From: Stenopsyche tienmushanensis
Lineage: Eukaryota; Arthropoda; Insecta; Trichoptera; Stenopsychidae
Length of the DNA: 64,000 bases
Assembly (NCBI GenBank): GCA_008973525.1
Contig: WACJ01000009.1
Coordinates: forward strand, 1,178,001-1,242,000
Direction of reading: 5' to 3'
Translations under genes and position numbers: made by a program
Shown here: positions 12,261 through 21,300 of the stretch, piece by piece
Position numbering within the stretch: position 1 is the stretch's first letter
How the letters are laid out: the number at the start of each line of letters is the position of its first letter
Notes under the pieces: generated by a model
Databases searched by the model: none
What the model was told of the DNA's origin: nothing
Seen by the model: the letters and a program-made list of their open reading frames with translations, nothing else

Positions 12261-12910
12261 CAAAAGCATGCGCGTGCATCCGATTTTAATACGTGATAAT
12301 AATATCTATTTAGATAGAGAAAATATAGTAGAATAAGTAATTAATACTGTATAATTTATTAAAAAAAATGGAATTTGAAAGTGAAGATGTAATTCAGTTT
12401 TTAAAAATGATATCGATAATCAAGGTAATCGCTTGTTATAATCAATTTTATAAAGAAAAGAAACATTTCATAACATTTTTTGTATGAAATGTATTATCGT
12501 TTGAAAGATTAAGGATGAACGTAGCTCGCCGAAATCACAATCGATTTAATGCAATTGGAACGTAGCTTGTTGAAATTCGTAGACATATTATGTTATCCCC
12601 AATTATATAATAATAAAGTGCTCCCTTCCAGAATTAAAGATGGGGGAATTAATTATGTTTCATAAAAAAATGCATTTATATAAAAAGGTTGCATGTTAAA
12701 AACATGCATGTATGTGCTCTTAAATTGAAAAAAAATGATATAAAACACGTTGAAAAATTAAATGCGAACCCTTACTGATTGGAGGGATTAATTTAAGTTA
12801 AATGCATATTTATTATTGAAAAAAGTTTGAGAAGTTTTCCGATTTTTCAACAGTGAAAATGCATTTTTTTAAATATTAAAATAAATCAGAATAACATGGT
12901 TTCTACTCAC
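12261..12910. other. AT-rich intergenic or intronic sequence
   Basis: If the minus-strand exon at 12911-13094 is real, this would be the start of its first intron. No second exon could be recognised. Confidence 0.3.
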
Positions 12911-13094
12911 GTGTGCGCCGAAAGATATTTTTCGGATGTCCAAAGTTCGAGTACTGACGATTAGAGTCATTTAGTCGTAGAGCTTTTTCTCTCGACAAAG
13001 ATAACAATTGAATAAGCTCTGAATGACTGAAAGTTGAGCTTTTATATTGAGAAGCCACCAAGCGGATAGTACGCGAACTAAGAAAAGCTTTCAA
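12911..13094 (-). CDS. Possible first exon of an unidentified gene
   Basis: On the minus strand an ATG at 13094 opens about 61 codons and meets a strong donor (GTGAGT, complement of 12905-12910), after which the frame closes within two codons. The peptide starts MKAFLSSRTIRLVASQYKSS: basic, Ser-rich, with no acidic residue before residue 27, which looks like a mitochondrial targeting sequence. It ends FGHPKNIFRRTR. I do not recognise the protein and could not find downstream exons, which would lie at lower coordinates in TE-rich sequence. Its start is about 615 bp from the XRCC1 start on the opposite strand, so a shared promoter is possible. It could also be a chance frame. Confidence 0.35.
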
Positions 13095-13539
13095 ATTTAT
13101 ATCGACACGAAGCTGCCGACCGATTGAAAAGCATCACAATTTATTTAACTATAACATAATAAATAGCCTCGATTATTAATTCTTAAAAATATCATTTAAA
13201 TCATTATATTTATTTTATACAGCTAAATAAGCATTGCCCTCTAAACGCGGATCAAAAAATGTTTTAGTAATTCGATGCGGAAATATTTAATGCGGAAAAT
13301 GCATTTTATGCGAGCTGAATATTATAATAAATTTATTTTAAAATCATGTCTTCCCTAATCATAATAGTATCATGTCAATATTATGTCGTTTTTAATGCAT
13401 TATTTTTAAAAAAATATAAAATACATTTTTAAAAATATTTTTAAGTCAAAACAAATATAAAAATGATTTTAAGCCTTATCCCAAATTAAATAAACAGGTT
13501 TTTTGCTTAAATTCGTTTAATCATAGACAATATATTTCA

Positions 13540-13708
13540 ATAATGCGCTCCGTTTATGTTCCGTTTTGTCTATGGTTGCCAAGTACGGACTTGCTAATGT
13601 CAAAACGTTAACATGGCGTGTTCGAAGGGTTCGCGCGCTTTTTATCAAAACGCGCATTCTGCTCCACGTCTATTTTAATATATCCATTGTCCAAAGCCGT
13701 TTTTGAAA
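13540..13708 (+). promoter_or_regulatory. Probable XRCC1 promoter / 5' leader
   Basis: CpG-containing sequence (TTCGCGCGC, AACGCGCATTC) directly upstream of the XRCC1 ATG, in contrast to AT-rich surroundings. No TATA box at a fixed distance is evident. The region would also serve the possible divergent exon at 13094. The call rests on position and composition only. Confidence 0.4.
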
Positions 13709-13759
13709 ATGCCACAAATTAAAATTGATTACATCGTTAGTTTCAGCAGTGAACATCCC
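13709..13759 (+). CDS. XRCC1: XRCC1 exon 1
   Basis: Encodes residues 1-17 (MPQIKIDYIVSFSSEHP), then donor GTAAGA, phase 0. Residue 12 is Phe where vertebrate XRCC1 has the redox-active Cys12. Confidence 0.9.
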
Positions 13760-16700
13760 GTAAGAATCAAATGCTCAAATGTCAAATTCAATGTTTCAAT
13801 ATACAAAAATAATCATTGCATTTAAAACATTTAAAAATGTTTGCAAGCCAATTTGTATTTATTTTGGCTTGAGGTTAAAATGTTTAATTTGTTACACATA
13901 TAGTATATTTTTGTAAACAGGATCATCCAGCTAACAATCTGCTATCGAAGGACATTACAAGTAAAAGATGGATAGGTCTGGAAAAAGGTCAATCTTCAAA
14001 TTCTATAGTTATGCAGCTAGAGAAATCAGTTCAAATAACGTCCATACATATAGGAAACTATCATTCCGCTCTCGTGGAAGTCTTGGTCGGAAGATCTGAA
14101 GCGTCCTCTCAACCATATGAAGTAAATTGTTTTTTATTATTTAACTTGTATATTAATTTATGTCTGACAGCATGTATTCAAGCTCTAAATATGATACATT
14201 TATTATGTACTGTTAAATGTACCTAACCTTTTAATGATAATTTAGTAATACAGTACCAAGTTTGTTAAGGTGGTCCTGTTGAACCGATGAAAAACCATAT
14301 GACAATCTTCTTTCAGCTATTAGGGTTATTCATTTATTTAATGATGTTGCTATGGCTCATTTCAGTAGTGTGTTGAAAAGTCACCAAAAACAAATGTCAA
14401 TTGAAAAATTAATTGAAAAAAAGATAGTGAAGAAAGTGAGGCAAAATCATCTAAAAAAGTAAAAGTCAGTGATTGTGAGAGTGAATCTGTTGACAGTTCT
14501 CTAGAGATACAGCTGAAGTTATCAAAAATTGGATCTTCCGAATACGTGTCACCAAGCAAAGCCGCGACATTTGGATGACATTATATTTCATACTTATTGC
14601 CATTAAACATGCTTTTCTTCTCAAGGGTTTTAAAGATTTAATGTTTGGAAAGCGTTGATTTTCCACTTTTTTCCATGAATCTTTAAACTATATTGAAATA
14701 TTATTAATGGCAATGATTTTAATACTTTCTTCCCAAATTTTTTGGCAGGTTTTATTATGTGCGAGTACATTTATGAACCCGAGTGATTCTCGCAATTCCG
14801 TCAATATCACAAACGTAAGAACATTCAAAACTGAACAGCTAGCTGCATCAGTACAAGCCAAAAAATGGGACCGCGTGCGGATAGTCTGTTCACAGCCTTA
14901 TAATAGACACGTACAGGTAATAAAAATATGTCTTTCGCATTGCTTTAATTTAATAATCAGGATAATATTACATTGATTTACGACGGAAAATGTGTTTTTT
15001 TTTTCTCCTCTTTCAGTATGGTCTCTCTTTTATACACTTCTTCAGTTCTGACACCGTTGTTAGCAGTAACGTTGATGTTTTATCGCAATCTTCGAGTCAA
15101 TCAAAAATGTTGGGAAAATTCAAAATGAGAAACTGATTCTGACGATGAAGAATCTAATGTTTTATTTAAACCCGGAGAGTTATTCGCTAAATTGACACAA
15201 AATTCCACTCTTTCTACAGGTATTACGTTAGTATATATTAGGAGTGTGAATAAGTTCATGCCGTTTTTCATGAAAATAAATCCTTTTGTATTATTCCCAA
15301 TGCCATCTGATGTTTCGAAACTGTTGTTTAATTACTCCTAATGATATTAGATGTTCAGAATGCATTTGATGTGGATCAATCAATCTCTGCATGTTCTTTC
15401 CACCAGAGCATGATCACCATAGGTCTCCACAAAGATTCCATTTGCTTCAGCTGCAGATTTCTTTTGAATAAAGTAGTCCAGTAAAATTCTCCGGAAATAC
15501 GGTTTACTTGGCACAGGATTCGACATATTTCACAACACTGATTTTAAAGCTAGTTTATAATATTTCAATATAGATGCGTCGATACTTGAGCTATACGCAC
15601 ACAATTGTTATACCGCCCATGGTGAAACGGCAGGAACTTATTCACACATCCAATAGTTAAGAAAATCTTTAACTCACTTTACATAATGTATTATATTAAA
15701 CAGATGCGCAGATTCGTCAAGCAGCTACTTCAAAGAATTTGAATAGCGCACCAAATTTATTTGTGAAAGCATCTAGACCTGTAAATAACAATTCACCTAA
15801 AACTAATCCGTCTCCAAAGTTGTTATCAAGAAAAAGAGATAAAATACTTTATACCGACGATGATGACGAGCATCATGATAAGATTGATCAGGTTATCAAA
15901 AAAGATAGAGACGAAAAAGCAAAGTTGTTGGAGATCAAAAATATAAACGAAAAAAAGGAGAAAAACGCCGCTTCAAACGCAGCAAAGGATACTAGTCATT
16001 CTTCAAAATTCAATGTTTTAGATAAAAACGAGAAAAAAAACCAGAATGATGTTTCTTCCAAAAAGGATATTAAAATCACATCAAAAGATAACAAGAATAG
16101 CTTCATGAATAAAACATCCTCTGCTGTTGGAGCGTCGTCAAGTTCCGTCGGGAAAAAAACGGATCAATTAAATACTTCAGCACCGATTAGTATTAACAAC
16201 AATGGCACAAAGCGAAGTTCAACTGATGCGGGTCCGTCTACAAGTAAGACATTAATTTAGTTTATTTATTCATTTAAATTTTCAATTGGGGGAGATTTAT
16301 CACAAATTCTCAATAGGGTTTTTAACCCTATTGGACCGGAAATCGTTAGACAGAGACAGATGTCTTGCGTCTTATCATATACTCGTGCATCGATGACAAA
16401 GTCTTGCCGTAATGGTACCCCTATACGTCTAAACATTCTCAATATATATTTTTTTATAGAAACTCATAAATGTTCATACTTACTATTCAACAAAAAATCG
16501 TATTCTAAAGAATCTTTTGACTGACATAAAATGTAGGTATAATTTATTGGAATGGCTATCGTCGAATAAGCTATTAAGTTCTTTCAAAAAAGATAAGACG
16601 ATTTTCATTTGTGTTGTCTTGAGAGCAGGCGTTTGTTTTGTTAATTTTGATACTCGCATCATCCTTATCATTGATCAATTTTGTTATTCCCCTTTGACTG

Positions 16701-18586
16701 TTTTGGAGTGGCGTCATTAGCCGAGTATCCCCACTCCTTTGCAAAATCTACTCCTTCAGAAGTAAACTGGCAGGTTTGTACGGTAACCCTGTCCTTTTAA
16801 TTTCGCAACATATTAATAGGCAAAAATAGCTGAACAATAGAAAGCAGATGCCATGCAAGTTGAACACTAAGATATATTCCGAAGAAATGAAGGAATATTG
16901 TGTGCTATCAACAGTGTTAAGGTTCATATATTGAGCTTGGTTCATTATCAAGCTTGTTATACACTGCGGCGGAGCTGACAGAAAAGCGGATTTAAATTAG
17001 TGCGTAGATTGTCTGCTCTTCGGTTTGAGAGGGTTAAGCAGTTTAAACAAATGGAAATTGCAGGGTGATAGGTCCAGACTGTAAAAAGGATAATCAAGTT
17101 GAGCCTAGTGCATTTCTTGTAGTTTGGAGACCGTTAGAGCTGTTGTAGAGTAACATATGTTAGATGACCCTCAATTTATGCTGCCAGCTCTCGGTATATT
17201 TTAAATGTGTATGATTTTAACTTTTTAAGGTAAGAGATTTCATCCAAATAAAAATGACAAACCAAACGGCTCAAATATAGTTCGAGGTCCTGACTGCTTA
17301 CGGGGTGTGGTGTTTGTTATCAGTGGATATGTAAACCCTAAGCGAGGTGTACTTAGAGACACGGCAATAGCGTTAGGCGGTCGATATTGTCCCGATTGGA
17401 ATCAAACGTGTACTCATTTAATGTAAGTATTACAAATGGAGCTGTCGATGAATTGACTAATTGAATATTGTATTATTTGTTATATTTTTGCTTTTAGTTG
17501 TGCTTTTCCTAATACACCTAAATATGAACAAGTCAAAAAATCCGGAAGTAATTCGGTGATTGTTAACGGGCAATGGATAGAGGAATGCGGTAAAGAAAAA
17601 GCTCATTTACCGTGGAAATGGTTCGCTACGGATCCCAAGCAAAGAATCGCCCGAACACCAATTGACGATTTGCCAACTCCTAGTACAAGCGGAGCGGCAA
17701 ATCAAGGGTCTAATGGTGAGTTTTACATACGCGGCAATAACAAATTGTTGAAGGTTTAGCAATAGTGAGTATATATTTGATTCATATTTTAGGTTCAACG
17801 AATCTTGAAGATGAGGATACCGATGATGAAATTGAAAGAATCATAAGAAAACAAGAAAGCGAATCTAGAGAAGAGGAGATTAAAAAACGAGCCAAAAAAA
17901 TGCAAAAGACGAATGATTCCGAAACTACAGACTTTGATTCGGAGGAACTCGAAAATATCTTACAAAAGTCTGATCCCCAATCAGAAGAAATAATTATGAA
18001 GAAATCTAAAAAATTCCAGTTGTTTGATGATTCTGAAACAATCCAATCCCAAAAAACTAAAGCCGCAGTAAACAAGGTAAAGCCCCAAATTTCAGACGAT
18101 TCTGATTTAACCGATGTGGACATGGACGAAATCGATAGGATCATGCAAAAGCATGAAAAATTAGAATCCAAGGGTTCAATTCCTTCTATTCCGAGTACAT
18201 CAACTAAAAGTGTTGACGAATTTGAAGCAGAGACTGAATCTGATGATGAGAATCGTAAAATTAAAGTCGAAAAGTTCTCCGAAGAAGATTTTCTAGATGA
18301 ATTATTACCCGACTTCTTTTCCGGTATAAAGTTTTACATCGATCCTAATATTAATAAGGAAGAATACGATGATTATCTAGTCAAAAAGTATATATCGGCT
18401 TTTGATGGTGACGTTGTCAATAATTGGCCCGATGAGAAAATCGACGTGGCAATAACGACAATGAATTTCGTCCATAAATTGAAGCCCGATAAGGGAAAGA
18501 AATGCCAATTTTTAAGCCCGGAGTGGATATGGAAATGTAACGATACTAAAACTCTGTATTCGTTTGATGAATACGAGATAAGATAG
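13709..18586 (+). CDS. XRCC1: XRCC1 DNA repair scaffold protein, 8 exons
   Basis: Orthologue of XRCC1, the nuclear scaffold that joins DNA polymerase beta, DNA ligase III, PNKP and PARP products in single-strand-break and base-excision repair. Exons: 13709-13759, 13921-14121, 14749-14916, 15017-15219, 15704-16243, 17230-17422, 17498-17715, 17793-18586; all junctions are GT/AG and phases agree. The N-terminal XRCC1 domain (about residues 1-155) carries WDRVRIVCSQPYNRH, nearly identical to vertebrate XRCC1. BRCT1 (about 408-495) has VVFVISGY and, across the exon 6/7 junction, HLICAFPNTPKY. BRCT2 (about 695-789) has LLPDFFSG and a W-I-W-x-C-N ending. The ATG gives MPQIKIDYIVSFSS, like vertebrate MPEIRLRHVVS. 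Exon 4 has a frame break at 15129-15134. The acidic linker in exon 8 contains repeated CK2-type motifs. The sum is about 789 aa, longer than human (633). Confidence 0.94.
13921..14121 (+). CDS. XRCC1: XRCC1 exon 2
   Basis: Acceptor TTTTTGTAAACAG, donor GTAAAT, phase 0 at both ends, 67 codons. Encodes DHPANNLL through GNYHSALVEVLVGRS, matching the vertebrate I-G-N-x-x-S-A-F-V-E-V-L-V-G-S block of the beta-sandwich domain. Confidence 0.93.
14249..14577 (+). pseudogene. Unrecognised coding-like fragment in XRCC1 intron 2
   Basis: Between exons 2 and 3 is a stretch with strongly coding-like translation. From 14286 it reads DEKPYDNLLSAIRVIHLFND, then VAMAHFSSVLKSHQKQMSIE. A one-base shift inside an A run near 14420 continues it as DSEESEAKSSKKVKVSDCES and on to EYVSPSKAATFG with a stop at about 14577. 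Upstream, in a third frame, KFVKVVLLN may belong to it (14258-14284). It has Ser/Asp/Lys-rich nuclear-protein character but is not part of the XRCC1 fold, whose exon 2/3 junction is seamless without it. Likely a fragment of another gene or transposon protein, broken by two frame shifts. I do not recognise the family. Confidence 0.5.
14749..14916 (+). CDS. XRCC1: XRCC1 exon 3
   Basis: Acceptor TTTTTTGGCAG, donor GTAATA, phase 0, 56 codons. Encodes VLLCASTFMNPSDSRN, then AKKWDRVRIVCSQPYNRHVQ, the most conserved segment of the N-terminal domain. Confidence 0.95.
15017..15219 (+). CDS. XRCC1: XRCC1 exon 4, with frame break
   Basis: Acceptor CTCCTCTTTCAG, donor GTATTA. The first frame gives YGLSFIHFFSS through MLGKFKMRN and then TGA (15134-15136). 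Homology continues in another frame from 15129: ETDSDDEESNVLFKPGELFA, matching the vertebrate L-G-Q-F-R-V-K-E-E-D-E and L-R-P-G-A-L-F-F segments. The exon length (203) is 2 nt short of what the phase of exon 5 requires, so a 2-base loss (or 1-base gain) is implied. No GT lies at the break, so an overlooked intron is unlikely. Confidence 0.88.
15238..15653 (-). mobile_element. mariner remnant in XRCC1 intron 4
   Basis: The ends TTAGGAGTGTGAATAAGTTC and, inverted, TTGGATGTGTGAATAAGTTC are flanked by TA on both sides (15236-15237, 15654-15655). Within, the minus strand encodes NYFIQKKSAAEANGIFVETY and GDHALVERTCRD, the N-terminal region of a mariner transposase. The rest has been lost, so this is a short non-autonomous derivative of 416 bp. 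The same family lies just downstream of the XRCC1 stop (18633). Confidence 0.85.
15704..16243 (+). CDS. XRCC1: XRCC1 exon 5 (charged linker)
   Basis: Acceptor TATATTAAACAG, donor GTAAGA. Phase 1 in and out (split codons GAT and AGT). Encodes about 180 residues of low-complexity Lys/Asp/Ser/Asn-rich linker, including SRKRDK followed by YTDDDDEHHD, a plausible nuclear localisation and phosphorylation site. Such linkers in XRCC1 are poorly conserved, so the assignment rests on phase and position between NTD and BRCT1. Confidence 0.88.
16335..16975 (+). mobile_element. piggyBac-like MITE fragments in XRCC1 intron 5
   Basis: 16335-16440 matches 5240-5345 (shared GATGTCTTGCGTCTTATCAT-like text and GGTACCCCTA). 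16890-16925 matches the other end of the family (CTATCAACAGTGTTAAGG). The middle is unrelated AT-rich sequence, so the copy is old or interrupted. Just before it, 16311-16333 forms a small hairpin with arms CAATAGGGTT and AACCCTATTG. Confidence 0.55.
17230..17422 (+). CDS. XRCC1: XRCC1 exon 6 (BRCT1, first part)
   Basis: Acceptor TTTTTAAG, donor GTAAGT. Enters at phase 1 and leaves with two bases of an Ile codon. Encodes IVRGPDCLRGVVFVISGYVN, then LGGRYCPDWNQTCTHL: the beta1-alpha1-beta2 part of BRCT1 with the conserved Gly-Gly turn. Confidence 0.95.
17498..17715 (+). CDS. XRCC1: XRCC1 exon 7 (BRCT1, second part)
   Basis: Acceptor TTGCTTTTAG, donor GTGAGT. Completes HLICAFPNTPKYEQVKKS and the C-terminal BRCT helix with its Trp (IVNGQWIEECGKEKAHLPWK). 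Followed by a Pro/Ser/Thr-rich tail (PIDDLPTPSTSG). Confidence 0.95.
17793..18586 (+). CDS. XRCC1: XRCC1 exon 8 (acidic linker and BRCT2)
   Basis: Acceptor TTCATATTTTAG; terminal exon ending TAG at 18584-18586. The first part has a repeated acidic unit: DTDDEIERIIRKQE, TDFDSEELENILQK and TDVDMDEIDRIMQK, each with S/T-x-x-D/E sites suitable for CK2. Unit 1 resembles the vertebrate D-T-E-D-E-L-R-R-V-A-E-Q-K-E segment. BRCT2 follows (DELLPDFFSGIKFYIDP, FDGDVVNNWPDEKIDVAITT, SPEWIWKCND); in vertebrates BRCT2 binds DNA ligase III. Confidence 0.95.
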
Positions 18587-18632
18587 CATAGATTTAGTTT
18601 AATTTTAATTGCTGTATGAATTTATATTACAT

Positions 18633-18760
18633 TTCATTATATAAGTTCTCGCCGTTTTTCGTGAAAATAAATCCTGGTAATCAGAAGGAGCAATGTCGGC
18701 AGAGTACTTTGAATTTTGTATATAGAAATTAGAATTTTGGTATTTTAACACATTGTATGC
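18633..18760 (-). mobile_element. mariner remnant directly after XRCC1 stop
   Basis: The minus strand reads KYSADIAPSDYQDLF, the last catalytic block of mariner transposases. It runs directly into end sequence shared with the intron-4 copy (GCCGTTTTTCRTGAAAATAA, R=A/G). The copy is thus an internal-deletion derivative lying 47 bp past the stop codon. Confidence 0.75.
18666..18671 (+). terminator. Candidate XRCC1 polyadenylation signal
   Basis: AATAAA about 80 bp after the stop codon. It lies within the mariner remnant, so the gene may use a transposon-supplied signal. Other AATAAA-like hexamers occur further downstream in this AT-rich stretch, so the true site is uncertain. Confidence 0.4.
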
Positions 18761-19936
18761 GGAATACATATTGTAGTCTTCAGTACGTTGATCAATGACA
18801 ATCGAGACCAAACTCTGTTTCAAGTTTACTATGTTTTCAAAATGTGAATTTGTATTCTTCATTGTTTCCACATGTACGTTAATATGCATAGAGATGATAC
18901 TACAAGTCATTGAGTACAAATTTAAAAAATAGTGAAAATATACGTTGTATATTTGAGTTATTAATTCATCTGGATTTTCATTTACCAGTATTTAAGATAG
19001 TCTTATTTTTACTAATATTAATACGATTGTAAAAAATGTGAATAATCACAATGAAATACATGTATTATCAAATTTTAACAAAATCTGTAATCGACGTATG
19101 CACAATATTTCTTAATGTGAATGCCGACTATATTTATTATATGTTTTTGTATTACTTGAAAGCATGCTGTTCAGATACAGATGTAATACTCTATTTTGAT
19201 TTTATATATTAAACCTATTAATTAAACATTGTTATAAATGTAATTTTTGTACTTGTAATTTTTTACAAAAATATTGCAATTATTATGTTAACTATTTAAC
19301 ATTTGCATACTGGATTAAAACAATCAGATATATGTTTGTTAATAATAGGATTTACCTTGTCGATATTTCGAGCAACGAATACTTGCATGTTGTAGAATTA
19401 TCTGTTTCAACAACTTTAATATTTCAATATATGTTTTCATTAATCAAATTGTTTATAAACTATATAATCTTTTAGATTTACGCATGAAATGGATTCTTAT
19501 GGCCTTGAAAATCATTCTAGCGATGATATATTTGAACGTTGTGTATGATTAGTAAATTAACATTCAGTCATACATATATCTTGTGAAAATTGACAAATTT
19601 ATTTTACGTTTAATAAATGTTTTATTAAATATTTAAATTTTTATAGGATTCGTTCTGACTGCATTTTTTTGCTCGAGTACATTCGATTATTTTTATTGTT
19701 GTATGTACATTTTTATAAGGTTTTGTCTAATTAAATTATGCTATTTTGATATTTTTCTTTGTATTTCATGATATTTTTTTGTTTGAAGAAGAATGAAAAA
19801 CAGCTGTCTTATAATATAATCGTTTTATTATCAATTTTGTGTGTAAAAAGTGTCTGGATTTCACCAGAATTTTTTGATTTAGAAAGTATAATCTTTGACT
19901 TGTGAGAGATCCTTGGCCATTGACAACGCATATCAC
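18761..19936. other. AT-rich intergenic, nothing recognised
   Basis: Very AT-rich, with no credible coding frame and no repeat copy seen elsewhere in the window. It may include the distal XRCC1 3' UTR. Confidence 0.4.
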
Positions 19937-20386
19937 TGTAACGTTGAGGCGGGGGCAGAGTTCCCGGGCGGCTCCTCGCCCCCCACGTGCACATCAGGAT
20001 GGCCGCGCTAGCGCACGTGTCCGTTCTTCTATGGAGCCACGATGTTGCTGGTCGAATGTATGAGAATAGACGGGCGTCGAATAGAAAGACTCTCTTCTCT
20101 AAATTACTATTTATTTCACGAGAGAGAGAGAGATCTGGCCGAAGGCTGCAGGAAGGATAACCTCCCGCAGCCAAGGCTAACCAACGACACTTCCGCATCC
20201 TGCGCGTCACTACCCTACTGGCAACGGTGCCCGCGCAAAAAGCGATCGGTCGGTATGCAGGTGCAATGTCTCTATAGGGCCACAAGAGATGGCGCTGTTA
20301 AAATAACATATTGCATCTGAAGAGAGATGGAAGATGTCGCTGTTAACAGCGCTACTGCGTGGGAATGGTAAATTGCCCACGCTACA
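19937..20386 (-). repeat. LTR (probable solo LTR), copy 2
   Basis: Runs TGTAACGTTGAGGCGGG to CCCACGCTACA on the + strand; TGT...ACA ends are as in LTR retrotransposons. Flanks TCAC and TCAT are a possible 4-bp duplication with one change. Shares a GA-rich tract, the pair CAGGTGCAATGT / ACATATTGCATCTG and the palindrome CGCTGTTAACAGCG with copies at 25482 and 46071. Long chance frames inside are not genes. Confidence 0.75.
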
Positions 20387-20390
20387 TCAT

Positions 20391-20475
20391 AATTTCCGTC
20401 TGTCCTGGACCTACCAATTTAACAAGATCAGTCCAGCGTAGCCGAGGTCTTCCGACGGGTTTGCTTGAATTTATG
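20391..20475 (-). pseudogene. Non-LTR retrotransposon C-terminal scrap
   Basis: The minus strand reads KPVGRPRLRWTDLVKLVGPG. The run G-R-P-R-x-R-W-x-D is common at the C-terminus of RTE-type LINE polyproteins. Only about 25 residues are left. Confidence 0.5.
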
Positions 20476-20610
20476 ATGGAAAACTTAGCCGTACATGTCC
20501 ATGACATCTCGATTGAACCTCATGGCTTTGGAGCCTGAGGTCTCATCCCGGAGAGGTCTGAATTTTTTTCTCAAAACTAACCTCGAGGCGTATCGCGCCA
20601 TGAATGGTAA

Positions 20611-20799
20611 GGCCCGATCCACACTATGGTGCCGGTAACGGTTCGATCTCGCTCTCGGTCTTGGTCCGGTCAGAAATTCTCATACAAAAAACTGGATTGG
20701 AACGATCCGATAGTGTGAATACTCTGATTGTTTCTTGTGTAAGAATATTTGATCGGAGCGAGATCGAACCGTTACTGGCACCATAGTGTGGATCGGGCC
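20611..20799. mobile_element. PIF/Harbinger-like MITE (foldback)
   Basis: The terminal repeats GGCCCGATCCACACTATGGT and its inverted partner are about 48 bp long with one or two mismatches. They are flanked by a perfect 3-bp duplication TAA (20608-20610, 20800-20802). A 3-bp TAA/TTA duplication with GGCC-type ends fits PIF/Harbinger. Similarity between arms continues inward, so nearly the whole 189 bp could fold on itself. No coding capacity. Confidence 0.8.
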
Positions 20800-20802
20800 T
20801 AA

Positions 20803-21300
20803 TTGTCCATGCCCCTGATGATTATTTCAATAGACCAAACATAGTAGTCACATGAGGCCAAGTCTGGAATGTAAGGTGGGTGTTCCCAGTATGATTGGGT
20901 GAGTTCGAATGACAGAAAGACATGGGACCCTACACTGACCCGAGCTGTTTATTGGTATCCTGCTAGAACCGCTATTTCTCCACTACCTGTGGCCATTTGC
21001 GCTCTGAGTGGGGGGGATGAACTTGCTAAGAGATGAACTCCTAAGACTAGCTATATAATAAATAATTGTAAATACAGGGTTTTTTGCACATGGATCGACA
21101 ATTTTTTTTTTGGGGTTAAGGGGGTCAATTTTTTGAAAAAATACACTTTAAAATCTTCATAACTTTTTAATCTTGTAATAGTACGAAATATCTTTTTGTA
21201 TTTTGCAATGTTTTTTTTATCTAAATAAATAATTATTTTATGCAATTGGTTTAACTCCTAAAGGAGTACTATTCCAAGGTCTGGGAGCCCCCCCCCACTA
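20803..21300. other. Intergenic, nothing recognised
   Basis: Contains T-rich stretches at 21094-21250 and a C run near 21289-21297. No gene or clear repeat. Confidence 0.35.

Noticed and set aside
16490..16950. Small open frames in XRCC1 intron 5
   Set aside because: Overlapping short frames on both strands, no splice support, partly in a piggyBac-like repeat.
17782..18171. 129-codon minus-strand frame
   Set aside because: Ser-rich shadow of the acidic XRCC1 exon 8 on the opposite strand.
19809..20285. 158-codon minus-strand open frame
   Set aside because: It lies inside the LTR copy at 19937-20386; GC-rich LTR sequence gives long chance frames, and the same region in other copies is not kept open.
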